From NCBI GenBank assembly GCA_003353945.1, contig PIVM01000043.1:1-35457 (forward strand): a stretch of DNA of 35,457 bases, written 5' to 3'. The translations under genes and the position numbers were made by a program. The notes beneath the pieces are model-generated. The model was not told the DNA's origin. It searched no databases and saw nothing but the letters and a program-made list of their open reading frames with translations. Origin of the DNA: Gammaproteobacteria bacterium (GTDB lineage Bacteria > Pseudomonadota > Gammaproteobacteria > Pseudomonadales > PIVM01). The number at the start of each line of letters is the position of its first letter. The first letter of the stretch is position 1. Shown piece after piece: positions 15,730 through 23,770 of the stretch.

Positions 15730-17292
15730 ATGTCTGACTTAGGTTTCTGGCAGTTTGCGACGAAAGACCCGAGCAAACTCGCCCTGGTTGATCCCAGTGG
15801 TAAAGAATGGTCGCGTGGTGACCTGCATGCGGAATGTAACCGAATTGCGAACCAGCTCTATTCGATGGGCTTGCGTCGTAACGACGTGGTGGCCACCATG
15901 TCGCCAAACAGTGGGGAGTTTATCGCTATATATCTTGCCTGCGCCCAGAGCGGTTATTATATGGTGCCGATCAACTGGCATCTGGCCGGTCCTGAAGTGG
16001 CCTATATTCTGGAAGATTCCGGAGCCAAGGCATTTTTTGCTTCGTCCTCAAGCAGTGAATTGGCGGAAGTATGTAAAAAAGCTGTTGCCGCAGTGGGCTT
16101 TCCCAGTGAAGGCTCTGTCTGTGTGGGTGGTAAACTTGAGAATTTCACGCCCTATGCCGATTTTATTGCTGATGCCTCACCCGAGCCACCAGCAGAACGC
16201 TCGCCCGGTAATGTGATGAATTACACGTCCGGTACTACCGGCAAACCCAAAGGTGTACGTCGCAAATTGCCAGAGGGTGAACCCAATGAAATCTGTGGCA
16301 TGTATGCCATGGTGTATTTCCTTTACGGTATTCAGCCAGAAGACGATAACGTCCATATCTGTGGATCTCCGCTCTATCATACGGCCGTGTTGATTTATAC
16401 GCAGGCTGCACTGCATATGGGCCACTCAGCCGTGATTATGGAAAAGTGGTTGCCGGAAGAAATGCTCAGGTTGATCGAAAAATACAAAGTGACCACTAGC
16501 CATATGGTGCCAACGCAGTTTAGTCGTCTTCTGCAATTGCCGGATGATGTGCGTGCCAAATATGATTGCTCTTCTACCCGAGCCATGGTTCATGCGGCGG
16601 CGCCTTGTCCTCCTCATATTAAACGCGCCATGATTGATTGGTGGGGCATGTCTATCTTTGAATATTATGCGGCAACTGAAGGGGGTGGCACGGTGGTATC
16701 CCCTCAGGAGTGGCTGCAGTATCCCGGCACAGTAGGTAAAGCCTGGCCTGGGGCTGAAGTGAAAATTTTTGATGACGACGATAAGCAATTGCCGGCTAAC
16801 GAGCAGGGCAATGTGTATATGTTGTTGCCGGAAAACCAACGCTTTGAGTACAAGGGTGATGCGGAGAAAACCAAAAAGAATCGTATCGGTGATTATTTTA
16901 CGGTGGGTGATGTCGGTTATCTTAACGATGAAGGGTACCTGTTTCTCTGTGATCGTAAGATTGACATGATTATCTCAGGCGGTGCTAATATTTATCCTGC
17001 AGAAATTGAAAATGTATTGATGCAACACGAAAAAGTGGCGGACTGCGCGGTCTTTGGTATTCCCAACGAAGACTGGGGAGAGGAAATCAAGGCAGCGGTA
17101 GAGCCGCGTGAAGGCGTTGAAGGCAATGATTCGCTGGCGGATGAACTCACAGCATTTTGTCTGGAGCAGTTAGCAAAAATGAAAGTACCCCGATCGTATG
17201 ATTTTGCGGTATTGCCTCGGGACCCGAATGGTAAGCTGAAAAAGCGTCTGTTACGTGATCCTTATTGGGAAGGCAAAGATCGTCAGGTCTAA
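15730..17292 (+). CDS. AMP-forming acyl-CoA synthetase
   Basis: A 520-residue ANL-superfamily enzyme that adenylates a carboxylic acid with ATP and transfers it to CoA. Seen: the P-loop 'YTSGTTGKPKG' (165-175); the aromatic 'YYAATEGGG' A5-type motif (about 315); 'GDVGYLNDEGYLFLCDRK' (about 396-413), holding the hinge and ribose-binding Asp; 'DMIISGGANIYPAEIEN'; and the C-terminal 'DPNGKLKKRLLRDPYW', with the catalytic lysine. Length and motif order fit medium/long-chain or aryl-acid ligases of the FadD type. The side-chain pocket is not readable by eye, so the acid is unknown. The gene has no downstream partner and ends in a strong terminator. The start follows AAAGGA. Confidence 0.88.
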   Translation: MSDLGFWQFATKDPSKLALVDPSGKEWSRGDLHAECNRIANQLYSMGLRRNDVVATMSPNSGEFIAIYLACAQSGYYMVPINWHLAGPEVAYILEDSGAKAFFASSSSSELAEVCKKAVAAVGFPSEGSVCVGGKLENFTPYADFIADASPEPPAERSPGNVMNYTSGTTGKPKGVRRKLPEGEPNEICGMYAMVYFLYGIQPEDDNVHICGSPLYHTAVLIYTQAALHMGHSAVIMEKWLPEEMLRLIEKYKVTTSHMVPTQFSRLLQLPDDVRAKYDCSSTRAMVHAAAPCPPHIKRAMIDWWGMSIFEYYAATEGGGTVVSPQEWLQYPGTVGKAWPGAEVKIFDDDDKQLPANEQGNVYMLLPENQRFEYKGDAEKTKKNRIGDYFTVGDVGYLNDEGYLFLCDRKIDMIISGGANIYPAEIENVLMQHEKVADCAVFGIPNEDWGEEIKAAVEPREGVEGNDSLADELTAFCLEQLAKMKVPRSYDFAVLPRDPNGKLKKRLLRDPYWEGKDRQV

Positions 17293-17308
17293 AGGCATAT
17301 GTTAGTAG

Positions 17309-17340
17309 CGCCCTCTATCCTGTCTGAAGGGGGCGTTTTT
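17309..17340 (+). terminator. intrinsic terminator after the acyl-CoA synthetase gene
   Basis: CGCCCTC (17309-17315) pairs with GGGGGCG (17329-17335), giving seven pairs including one G-T, and is followed directly by TTTTT (17336-17340). It lies 17 bases after the synthetase stop codon. Confidence 0.8.
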
Positions 17341-17484
17341 GATCTCTCGGTTGAGATAACTGGATATGTCACAGACGAGTCGTACGATTCAACTGAGATT
17401 TTCTAGGCATATTTTTAGCCAGTTAAAAAAGCAACCATGACATAGTACAGCGTAGGTGTTACTGAATCTTCAGGAGACAACAGT

Positions 17485-18351
17485 ATGCCAAACCAGAATA
17501 GAAATACTGAAAAATCAGCGCAAATTACTGAGCAAGTCAAATCTATTAAAGCAGAAGTTGATGCTCTGCAGGTCCATGTGATGGGTGTTGCCAAACCCTG
17601 GTATAAGCAGGCAGCAACGCTGATAGCGACCATAGCCCTTGTTTTTTCGTTTGGCACTACCTTTGTTTCCTATTACCGCACAGTTCAGCAGGATAAGCAT
17701 GACGCGCAGGTGGAGCTTCGCTCACTGATACAGAGAATTATTACGCTGCCTCGTGAAAATTTTGAAGTGCTTCAAAAATATAAGGCGCACCCTCTTGAAG
17801 CTAACAAGATGAGTGGATTCTTGAACAATGAAAGTTTACTTTTAAGCCAACAGGCAGCCGCTATTGCAGAGCAAATACCTGAGCTTGTATCAGGAGCGGA
17901 ATATTATGCCATAGGACAAGGGCTCATCGCTTCAGGGGTTGTCGAAAGAGGAGTCGAATTGATTGAGAAAGCTGCACGACAGGCAACTACCGCAGCAGCG
18001 GCGGTTGCTGCGTATCGGTCTCTTGGAATTGCTGCCTATAATAATGGACAAGCTGAAAGGGGTAAGAAGGCGTGGCTGGCCGCTCTCGACATTTTCAAAA
18101 ATCGTTTTCCAAATGCGTCACCAATATATCAACATTTCGTACATGCTCAGACACTGATCCGGTGGGCGCAAGTAGAAAGTTTAATGGGTGAATGCGAATC
18201 GGCCAAAGGCCATCAAGAGGATGCAATAAAATACTTTCGTTCACTACCAAAAACCGGATCGGAACAAACGATACTGAATGAGCTTTTTCAGGCGAAAGAT
18301 CTTGTCAGCAGGTGTCGTGCTTTTGAGAGGGCATCGTCACCATCTCAGTAA
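17485..18351 (+). CDS. single-pass membrane protein with a TPR-like helical domain
   Basis: A 288-residue protein of unknown role. Seen: a hydrophilic N-terminal helix (1-40) with a coiled-coil-like pattern, one membrane segment 'AATLIATIALVFSFGTTFVSYY' (about 43-64), then an alpha-helical region. Near 140-190 this contains helix pairs 'GQGLIASGVVERGVELIEKAARQA' and 'YRSLGIAAYNNGQAERGKKAWLAALDIF' with the spacing and Ala/Gly/Tyr pattern of tetratricopeptide repeats. It probably sits in the inner membrane with the repeats outside the cytoplasm, acting as a protein-binding scaffold (inference). AGGAG lies shortly before the ATG. Its last 15 bases overlap the end of the convergent DUF4105-like gene. 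Confidence 0.6.
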   Translation: MPNQNRNTEKSAQITEQVKSIKAEVDALQVHVMGVAKPWYKQAATLIATIALVFSFGTTFVSYYRTVQQDKHDAQVELRSLIQRIITLPRENFEVLQKYKAHPLEANKMSGFLNNESLLLSQQAAAIAEQIPELVSGAEYYAIGQGLIASGVVERGVELIEKAARQATTAAAAVAAYRSLGIAAYNNGQAERGKKAWLAALDIFKNRFPNASPIYQHFVHAQTLIRWAQVESLMGECESAKGHQEDAIKYFRSLPKTGSEQTILNELFQAKDLVSRCRAFERASSPSQ

Positions 18352-20985
18352 TTCAAGACTTAATACTGCGCGGGTTGAAGCGAATGCGCTTGTATTGGCA
18401 TTGCCAAATTTCACATAGCGTACCGATACATTCAACAGCAACTGGTGATCATTCACATTACCCATAAGGTAGGATAGCGAACTGCTAAAAAATGATGCGT
18501 TATCAAGTTTGCTTTGGAGTGATTGTTGGTAATTAAACCTATTGCGCCATTGCCATCGTCGTTTGTTATCAAAACTCCATAACGCTTCGGCACTCAGTGG
18601 CAGCATGATGCCCGTGTGGCTGTGGCTGTGGTGGTTGGAGGGGGAGGGTTGAGTGTGTCGTGTGATGTCTGTACCAATCGATACATAGGCAAAACGGTTA
18701 TTTTCATTGGAGGATAAAAGATTGAAAAGCAACTCTCCGCCAAGCAGCGTGCCGTGGATTACATCCTGGTTTTCATCCCCGTAAAAATCGAGTAATTTCA
18801 GTCCAAGGCCAACATTGCCAGCGGGTGAAAAATGACTTGGGATGGTGTTGAGTCTTTCCTTAAATTTTCGAACGTTCAGCGCGGTCACGTTCCATGTCTG
18901 AAGGGTATTGCTATTGTCGTTATTGGTGTTGAATGCAATATCAACAGAACCAAGCTGAAGATAATTGCCGCGTTGCATCGAGATATTTGAAAGTGAGCCC
19001 ATTTTCTGCTTATTCAACGTAGCGCGAATGCTGACAATTGAATTGTCAATGTCGCGACTATGGTAGTGTCCAGCGCCAAAGGAGTACGCGAACAAACCAG
19101 TCGATGAGATGCCTTGCTTAAATGCGCTTTTTTCAGTCGCAACATAACTGTTATCTAAAAGATTTTGTGTCTCCATTGGATAGTGAATATCTTCACCAGA
19201 TGCTGTTCTTATCATCTGTTGCTGCCACTGTCTTATCTTAGCGGTGACTTCGGATGTGTAATTTTCGCACTTTAAATTCTTGTGCTCATGAACCATTTCT
19301 GATTCTTGGATCAGGTTGGCCAAGGAATAAAATTGGGATTGTAAATTGGGTTTTTGCAAGGCGAAGTGTTTTAGCTCCTCAACAAATTGAAGTCTGTTTG
19401 CTTGCTTTTTACTAAAAAAGCGTTTCACCGATGGCCATGCGATGTCGGGTTCCTGTGATTGCAGTTGCTGTACACGCATTGCAATTTGCTCTTGTGCTAA
19501 ATAGCCGCGTTTTCGGTAGCTGTTAAAAGTAGGATAAACGGGCTCAGCAAGTCCCTTTCGTAAAAACATACCCAGCAATGTATTGGGTGGCGACACTAGG
19601 GGTTCAAATTGGGCAATTTCTTCGTCGCCTATACCTTGACCAACAATTTTTACCAAAACGGAAGCACAGTTTTGACTAAAGAAATAGTACTTTGCCTTGT
19701 AGTTACGTTTTACTTCGTACAATCTTGTGAGTAATGACTGTTTTTGTTTTTCACTGAGATTTAGTTTGTAACGTAACAAATTGCGATCTTCCTCAACCGT
19801 GTAGTTTTTAATAGCTTGTGCGAGAGTTTGTCGGTCCATTACAGTAAGGAAACCACCACTCAAGCCTTTTAATGATTGGAAAATGGATTGCAGAGCGTCA
19901 AAATCGGTATGTCCATCATCCACCAGATTAAACCAATTGGCCTTACACTGCAGTTTGGCAGCTTGATCGCGCCATTGTTGCTCGGCTTGTTTCGCCTCAG
20001 TGTTGGCGAGAAATGAAACAACCAAGTCTCTCGGGTTTTCAATACCTGATGCTTCCGAACCTGGATTATTGTCCAATTTAATTCGAAGCAATAAATGCCC
20101 GGCAATTTCCGACGCGTCACCCGTACCCGGCGTGGCGTATAGCAATTCAAAACCTTTGACTGTCTCGGTATTGATGGGGCCTAAGGATAGGGGTTCGCCG
20201 GAGTTGGGTTCAAAAAAAGTGATGTCATCGAGAAAGCCGCTATCGATCGATCGGCATTTGATTGACGTCTTCTCAAGCTTTGAGTTGTGTCGCATGAAGA
20301 GTGCTTTGAGGAAAGCGTATTTGTTGGGTGTTCGGCACTTGATTGTGTTTTGCATGGTGGATGCAGGCGGCAGAAAAAACTGTTCTGCTGCTGTAGCAAA
20401 ATCTTCAGCAGGATTTTCCAGGCCATCAGAATGTGCATAAGCCCTGATATCTTGGTTATTGGCTGTCGACAGTAAACCAAAGGAACGGGAATGCCAGCCA
20501 CTGAGTTTTTGCCATTCATTAGAATTGCTGATTTCAAATTGGCGATCATATCGATGTAGCAGATGATGCAGTAGTTGTCGAATAAAAGCGTTTGCTGTGT
20601 CGTTTTCAAGTGGGTTGCGCGCATTCGTCTCGATCTTAAGATCGAGTTGATGCGCTTTACCTTTATTGTGCGACATTCTTTTGGAAGGGCTCTTGTAAAG
20701 CAGTAAAGGCCGAAAGCCCAACTGACCGGGATGAAGTTCCTTGGGTAATGAATACAAGAACGTGGCGAGCGCTTTACGTTCAGTGTCAAGCCATTGCTGA
20801 CTGTGTTTGTCGGATGCAGTCTTAATACCAAGCTCAAGTAATGCCCTGTCAATATTGTGCTGCTGTTCTGTGTTGTCTTTTACAAGTGTTTCCCCAGAAG
20901 CGTTGCTTGGTGTCCAAATCAGACATACCATTGTGCTTGTGAATATCCACAGTGCGATTGACAAGCAATGGTAAAAAGCACTCAC
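18337..20985 (-). CDS. large secreted DUF4105/Lnb-like protein with probable C-terminal beta-barrel
   Basis: An 882-residue envelope protein. Seen: a signal peptide (1-30, 'LWIFTSTMVCLIWTPSNA'); a region (about 130-210) that looks like a degenerate zincin peptidase, with 'LLHHLLHRYDRQF' (H140-H141-x-x-H144) where HExxH is expected and 'NPAEDFATAAEQFF' (191-204) where the third ligand normally lies; and a DUF4105/Lnb-type domain with 'GHLLLRI' (H297) and 'KYYFFSQNCASVL' (N439, C440), matching the His and Asn-Cys positions of that permuted papain-like family. The last 270 residues are alternating polar/apolar strands ending in a terminal Trp, as in outer-membrane barrels. The start is a GTG, seven bases after the stop of the repeat-protein gene upstream, suggesting translational coupling. 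The function is not established. Confidence 0.65.
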   Translation of the reverse strand: MSAFYHCLSIALWIFTSTMVCLIWTPSNASGETLVKDNTEQQHNIDRALLELGIKTASDKHSQQWLDTERKALATFLYSLPKELHPGQLGFRPLLLYKSPSKRMSHNKGKAHQLDLKIETNARNPLENDTANAFIRQLLHHLLHRYDRQFEISNSNEWQKLSGWHSRSFGLLSTANNQDIRAYAHSDGLENPAEDFATAAEQFFLPPASTMQNTIKCRTPNKYAFLKALFMRHNSKLEKTSIKCRSIDSGFLDDITFFEPNSGEPLSLGPINTETVKGFELLYATPGTGDASEIAGHLLLRIKLDNNPGSEASGIENPRDLVVSFLANTEAKQAEQQWRDQAAKLQCKANWFNLVDDGHTDFDALQSIFQSLKGLSGGFLTVMDRQTLAQAIKNYTVEEDRNLLRYKLNLSEKQKQSLLTRLYEVKRNYKAKYYFFSQNCASVLVKIVGQGIGDEEIAQFEPLVSPPNTLLGMFLRKGLAEPVYPTFNSYRKRGYLAQEQIAMRVQQLQSQEPDIAWPSVKRFFSKKQANRLQFVEELKHFALQKPNLQSQFYSLANLIQESEMVHEHKNLKCENYTSEVTAKIRQWQQQMIRTASGEDIHYPMETQNLLDNSYVATEKSAFKQGISSTGLFAYSFGAGHYHSRDIDNSIVSIRATLNKQKMGSLSNISMQRGNYLQLGSVDIAFNTNNDNSNTLQTWNVTALNVRKFKERLNTIPSHFSPAGNVGLGLKLLDFYGDENQDVIHGTLLGGELLFNLLSSNENNRFAYVSIGTDITRHTQPSPSNHHSHSHTGIMLPLSAEALWSFDNKRRWQWRNRFNYQQSLQSKLDNASFFSSSLSYLMGNVNDHQLLLNVSVRYVKFGNANTSAFASTRAVLSLELLRW

Positions 20986-20991
20986 CGGCTT

Positions 20992-22182
20992 TTAGGCGTC
21001 TGTTGTGGAATACCGATTTTCGTAATCATTCTTTTCAAAACCATAGGCGTGTTCAAGAGCCGGAATGATGTAGGTCATTAGTTGCTGTAGTTGAGTGCGT
21101 GTTGCTTTGGGTGGTGCTGTGTCGATAATAATATTTGCAAGCTGTTGTGGAGGAACCAGCAGTGCTTCAGCGAAGAAATACAGTGTCGGTCCTGAGAATG
21201 CATAGGCTTCCTTGATTAACCTGTCTGCTGTATCCGGATCGAGTAATTGCGTTTGATAATTCTTCCATGTTAATCGAATTGTTTTCTCTAGCGTTGCATC
21301 AAGCTGGCCGCTGCTTTGTTTAGATGAGTGACGTACAGAGGCTGCTGCTTTTGTCGTGGCATCTGTAGATTTTCTTGCCATTTCAGCACTGTACTTGCCG
21401 GTTTTTGCAGTAACCTCACTACTTGCTTCACTGGTTCGTGAGCTGAACTCGCCGATGGGTTTTAGTGCTTCTTTATAAGTTGCCTCTGTAATCGGTGCTG
21501 TTACGTTACTGCTGTGCTCGCTTACTTTGGTAGATTGTTTTGCTGATTTTTCCGTTGTCTCGTTTGTTTGCTGTGAGACTTTGGCGCTGTACTCGCTGCT
21601 TTTTGTTGTCGCCTCACTGCTGGGTTTTGATACCTCATTATATGTGGCCTCAATTAGAGGTTGTGTTGCATCACTGCTTTTCTCTGTTACCTTGGTGCTG
21701 TTCTCTGCGCTGTTTGCGGTCGCCTGAGTGCTGTACTCCGCTGCCTTGGCAGTTTGCTTGCCTGTGAATTCACTGCTGGCTTTGGTTGCTTCAACAGTAG
21801 GCTCGGTTTGCTCCGTTATCTTGATTGATGATTCGTAGCTTGTTCTGGTGGTGGCGGCGCTGGTCTCGATCGTAGCGTTGGACGTTGCTTCAGTGGCAGG
21901 CATCGTATGCTCGCTTACTTTCGTAGAGGCTTCGGTTGTTGGTTCTGTAGAGTGACGGTAAGTATCCTGCGCAGTGGCAGCAGTCACTTCAGCTGTATTT
22001 TGTGTGAATTGAATTAATTTCTCTGTCGTTGGTTGAGTACTTTGTCGATAACTGCTTTCAACCGAATGAGCTGTCGAATTTCCAGAGGCGGTGAAGGGGC
22101 CTGCCAATGCTGGGAGCGTCGGGGTTAGTAGCAATGTAAATAGGCACAAAAAGGAAATTTTACGTAAAGCGTCAAGCTGCAT
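20992..22182 (-). CDS. secreted Ser/Thr-rich 11-residue-repeat protein
   Basis: A 396-residue exported protein of unknown function. Seen: a signal peptide (1-27, cleavage after PALA), then about 260 residues made almost only of S, T, A, E, K with no cysteine. The region has an 11-residue periodicity: residues 164-218 and 219-273 are two 55-residue units, each five 11-mers, aligned by 'KVTEKSSDATQ' and 'KVSEHSSNVTA', 'PLIEATYNEVS' and 'PITEATYKEAL'. An earlier 'KVSEHTMPATEAT' starts at 88. Eleven-residue periods give extended amphipathic helices or right-handed coiled coils, as in LEA-type or apolipoprotein-like proteins. A hydrophobic C-terminal domain (about 296-396) follows. It is the first gene of a two-gene unit with the DUF4105-like protein, so a shared envelope role is likely. 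Confidence 0.6.
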   Translation of the reverse strand: MQLDALRKISFLCLFTLLLTPTLPALAGPFTASGNSTAHSVESSYRQSTQPTTEKLIQFTQNTAEVTAATAQDTYRHSTEPTTEASTKVSEHTMPATEATSNATIETSAATTRTSYESSIKITEQTEPTVEATKASSEFTGKQTAKAAEYSTQATANSAENSTKVTEKSSDATQPLIEATYNEVSKPSSEATTKSSEYSAKVSQQTNETTEKSAKQSTKVSEHSSNVTAPITEATYKEALKPIGEFSSRTSEASSEVTAKTGKYSAEMARKSTDATTKAAASVRHSSKQSSGQLDATLEKTIRLTWKNYQTQLLDPDTADRLIKEAYAFSGPTLYFFAEALLVPPQQLANIIIDTAPPKATRTQLQQLMTYIIPALEHAYGFEKNDYENRYSTTDA

Positions 22183-22299
22183 TTTTCATGGCCTTATAGG
22201 GTGAGATGAGTTGCTGCAAGCGAGTGATTATATAGATTTTGGTGGAAAATTGGTTTATGTATGATATTAAATTTTTGTTGACCCATATCTGTTGTGTCA

Positions 22300-22328
22300 T
22301 TGACATATATAACAGGGTTACATAACAT
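22300..22328 (+). promoter_or_regulatory. sigma-70-type promoter for the small membrane protein
   Basis: A perfect TTGACA (22300-22305) and TAACAT (22323-22328) are separated by 17 bp. The predicted transcription start is about 75 bases before the ATG at 22409. Confidence 0.6.
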
Positions 22329-22408
22329 AGGCAATGGATCCCATAACGATGCTCGCTTGATATTGCATTCTCTCAACAACTGAAAAAATCTGATAAAGGT
22401 AGTTGAAT

Positions 22409-22879
22409 ATGGAAACACTCTCCACATTGAATTTATTAGCTGTAATACATCTTCTGTTGGTTGGCGGGATATTAGTGTGTGGATTCATAGAGGTTATATT
22501 TGAGTACTACGGGCTTTATTTTGATAAATCATTTCATCATAATGCTATTCGGCTTCACTGCTTAGTGGATAGTTTTGTGGAGATCCCTTTGTTTATAGGT
22601 GTCGCTGTGACCGGCGGTTACATGGTTTATCATCTAGAGACGATTACTCCATTGCATTACCTCAAGATAGGGTTCTCTATTTTGATGGTCTTGTTATTTT
22701 TTAACTGTGCGTATGAAACCTTTCGACGATATTATTTATTAAAACGCAATGCGGACGAACAGGTATTGATAGCCTCAACCAAAAAGATGATGGTGAGAAA
22801 TTTTGCCATTGTCGGAGTCCTAACGGGGGTGGTTATTTGTTCTGGATTTTGGTTGAGTTATCATAGATTGATAAATTAA
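22409..22879 (+). CDS. small four-helix inner-membrane protein
   Basis: A 156-residue protein of unknown function. Seen: four hydrophobic segments at about 6-26, 50-70, 80-100 and 128-148; several membrane or near-membrane histidines ('FHHNAIRLHC', 'VIHLLL', 'YHLET'), which could bind haem or metal; and a charged cytoplasmic stretch 'RRYYLLKRNADEQ'. It resembles small CopD/DUF2214-type membrane proteins in general form only. The frame opens at a TTG two codons earlier, but the ATG at 22409 has AAAGG about nine bases upstream. It is monocistronic and divergent from the repeat-protein operon. Confidence 0.6.
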   Translation: METLSTLNLLAVIHLLLVGGILVCGFIEVIFEYYGLYFDKSFHHNAIRLHCLVDSFVEIPLFIGVAVTGGYMVYHLETITPLHYLKIGFSILMVLLFFNCAYETFRRYYLLKRNADEQVLIASTKKMMVRNFAIVGVLTGVVICSGFWLSYHRLIN

Positions 22880-23183
22880 CTAGCATTCATACCCATGAGT
22901 ACACCACTCACTCACACACCAACCATTGTAGCAAATAAGTGCTCTGCGTTTTGGCACAACGGAGCAGGAAAGCGTCATTGCGGAAAAATATGCCACGGGC
23001 TCCTTGCTGAGAAAGTCATGAATCTGCCTACTCAAATTGAGCCATAGAGTCTGCGGTAAACAGATATCGCCATTCTGACAATCATTCAATCCGCCATATC
23101 CAGTTGTCTCCACACTTGCCATTTCAGAAAGACTAACGCTCTTCGCACTATTTTATTGTCGCGCTGCCTGAGCTGCTCCACAT

Positions 23184-23381
23184 TTACCTTTCTTCGACTA
23201 GCCAAGAGTTTTTTGCCTCAACAACAGCAACGTCGCCACCTTCCTTGAATTCAATGAGAATACCGACTCTACCCTCAACTCGGCCCCTGCGCTTTATTGT
23301 GTATGCAGTCCCGGTGCTGGGGCATATCATTCTAATTCCTGGTGCTGCCTGTGAAGGCTTTGTTAATGTCACCCAGTCCAT
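23184..23381 (-). CDS. small hypothetical protein
   Basis: A 65-residue basic protein of no recognised family. Seen: 'PGIRMICPSTGTAYTIKRRG' followed by 'GRVGILIEFKEGGDVAVVEA', a strand-rich pattern suggesting a small beta fold. The ATG is preceded by GGGAGGTAGGAG, an almost ideal ribosome-binding site, which is the main reason for calling it. An inverted repeat GTATAC-G-GTATAC lies 44 bases upstream, where a promoter would be. It could be one half of a small regulated module, but no partner is clear. Confidence 0.4.
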   Translation of the reverse strand: MDWVTLTKPSQAAPGIRMICPSTGTAYTIKRRGRVEGRVGILIEFKEGGDVAVVEAKNSWLVEER

Positions 23382-23424
23382 CTCCTACCTCCCATCTAGG
23401 TACTTTGGCTCGAGGCCAGGTTAC

Positions 23425-23437
23425 GTATACGGTATAC
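23425..23437. promoter_or_regulatory. GTATAC-G-GTATAC inverted repeat (candidate operator)
   Basis: Two GTATAC half-sites flank one base, 44 bp upstream of the small ORF's ATG on its coding side. TATAC also resembles a -10 box. The position fits autoregulation by a small DNA-binding protein (inference). Confidence 0.35.
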
Positions 23438-23487
23438 TTTATCGAGTGAGCAGCCCCCCTGCGGCCTGTTCATCCCCATACTCCAAA

Positions 23488-23770
23488 TTATTGCTTGTTT
23501 GGTGTTAATCGATATATTTTTATACCCCAGCAAGCAACCTGATTAATCGTCAGTTTGTTGATCTCATTTTGCACGATTTCAAAAACATGTTTGAGGTATA
23601 TTTTCTTATCAGGAGTGATGCTGTACTCATTCACAACACCGTCATCACCTTCAGCAATGACATCGCATACACGTCACACATAGTGTTATGCTTCAACGTG
23701 CAGATTCGCAAAAATCCGTGAAGGACATTTATCACAGAAGAACCCGCCACCATCGCCACGGGATACCTCT
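23488..23770 (-). pseudogene. decayed gene fragment (two in-frame stops)
   Basis: Reading leftwards from just after the Sel1-rhodanese stop, one frame gives 'SRGDGGGFFCDKCPSRIFAN' and a few more residues, then a TAA and, three codons later, a TGA. It then stays open for 61 codons with normal-looking sequence such as 'CDVIAEGDDGVVNEYS', 'KIYLKHVFEIVQNEIN' and 'INQVACWGIKIYRLTPN' before a TAA. No start codon fits the second part. Protein-like composition in one continuous frame, broken by two close stops, suggests a decayed gene. Its family was not recognised. Confidence 0.3.

Larger units (their letters stand above)
22880..23768. other. poorly coding accessory stretch
   Basis: About 890 bases between a plus-strand membrane-protein gene and the minus-strand Sel1-rhodanese gene. 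It holds one small minus-strand ORF with a strong ribosome-binding site and a stop-interrupted minus-strand frame, both listed. A cysteine-containing 80-codon minus-strand frame (22880-23122, no clear ribosome-binding site) overlaps a 50-codon plus-strand frame (22895-23047), and neither can be chosen. Frames are short and interrupted compared with the neighbouring genes, as in decayed or recently acquired DNA. Confidence 0.45.
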
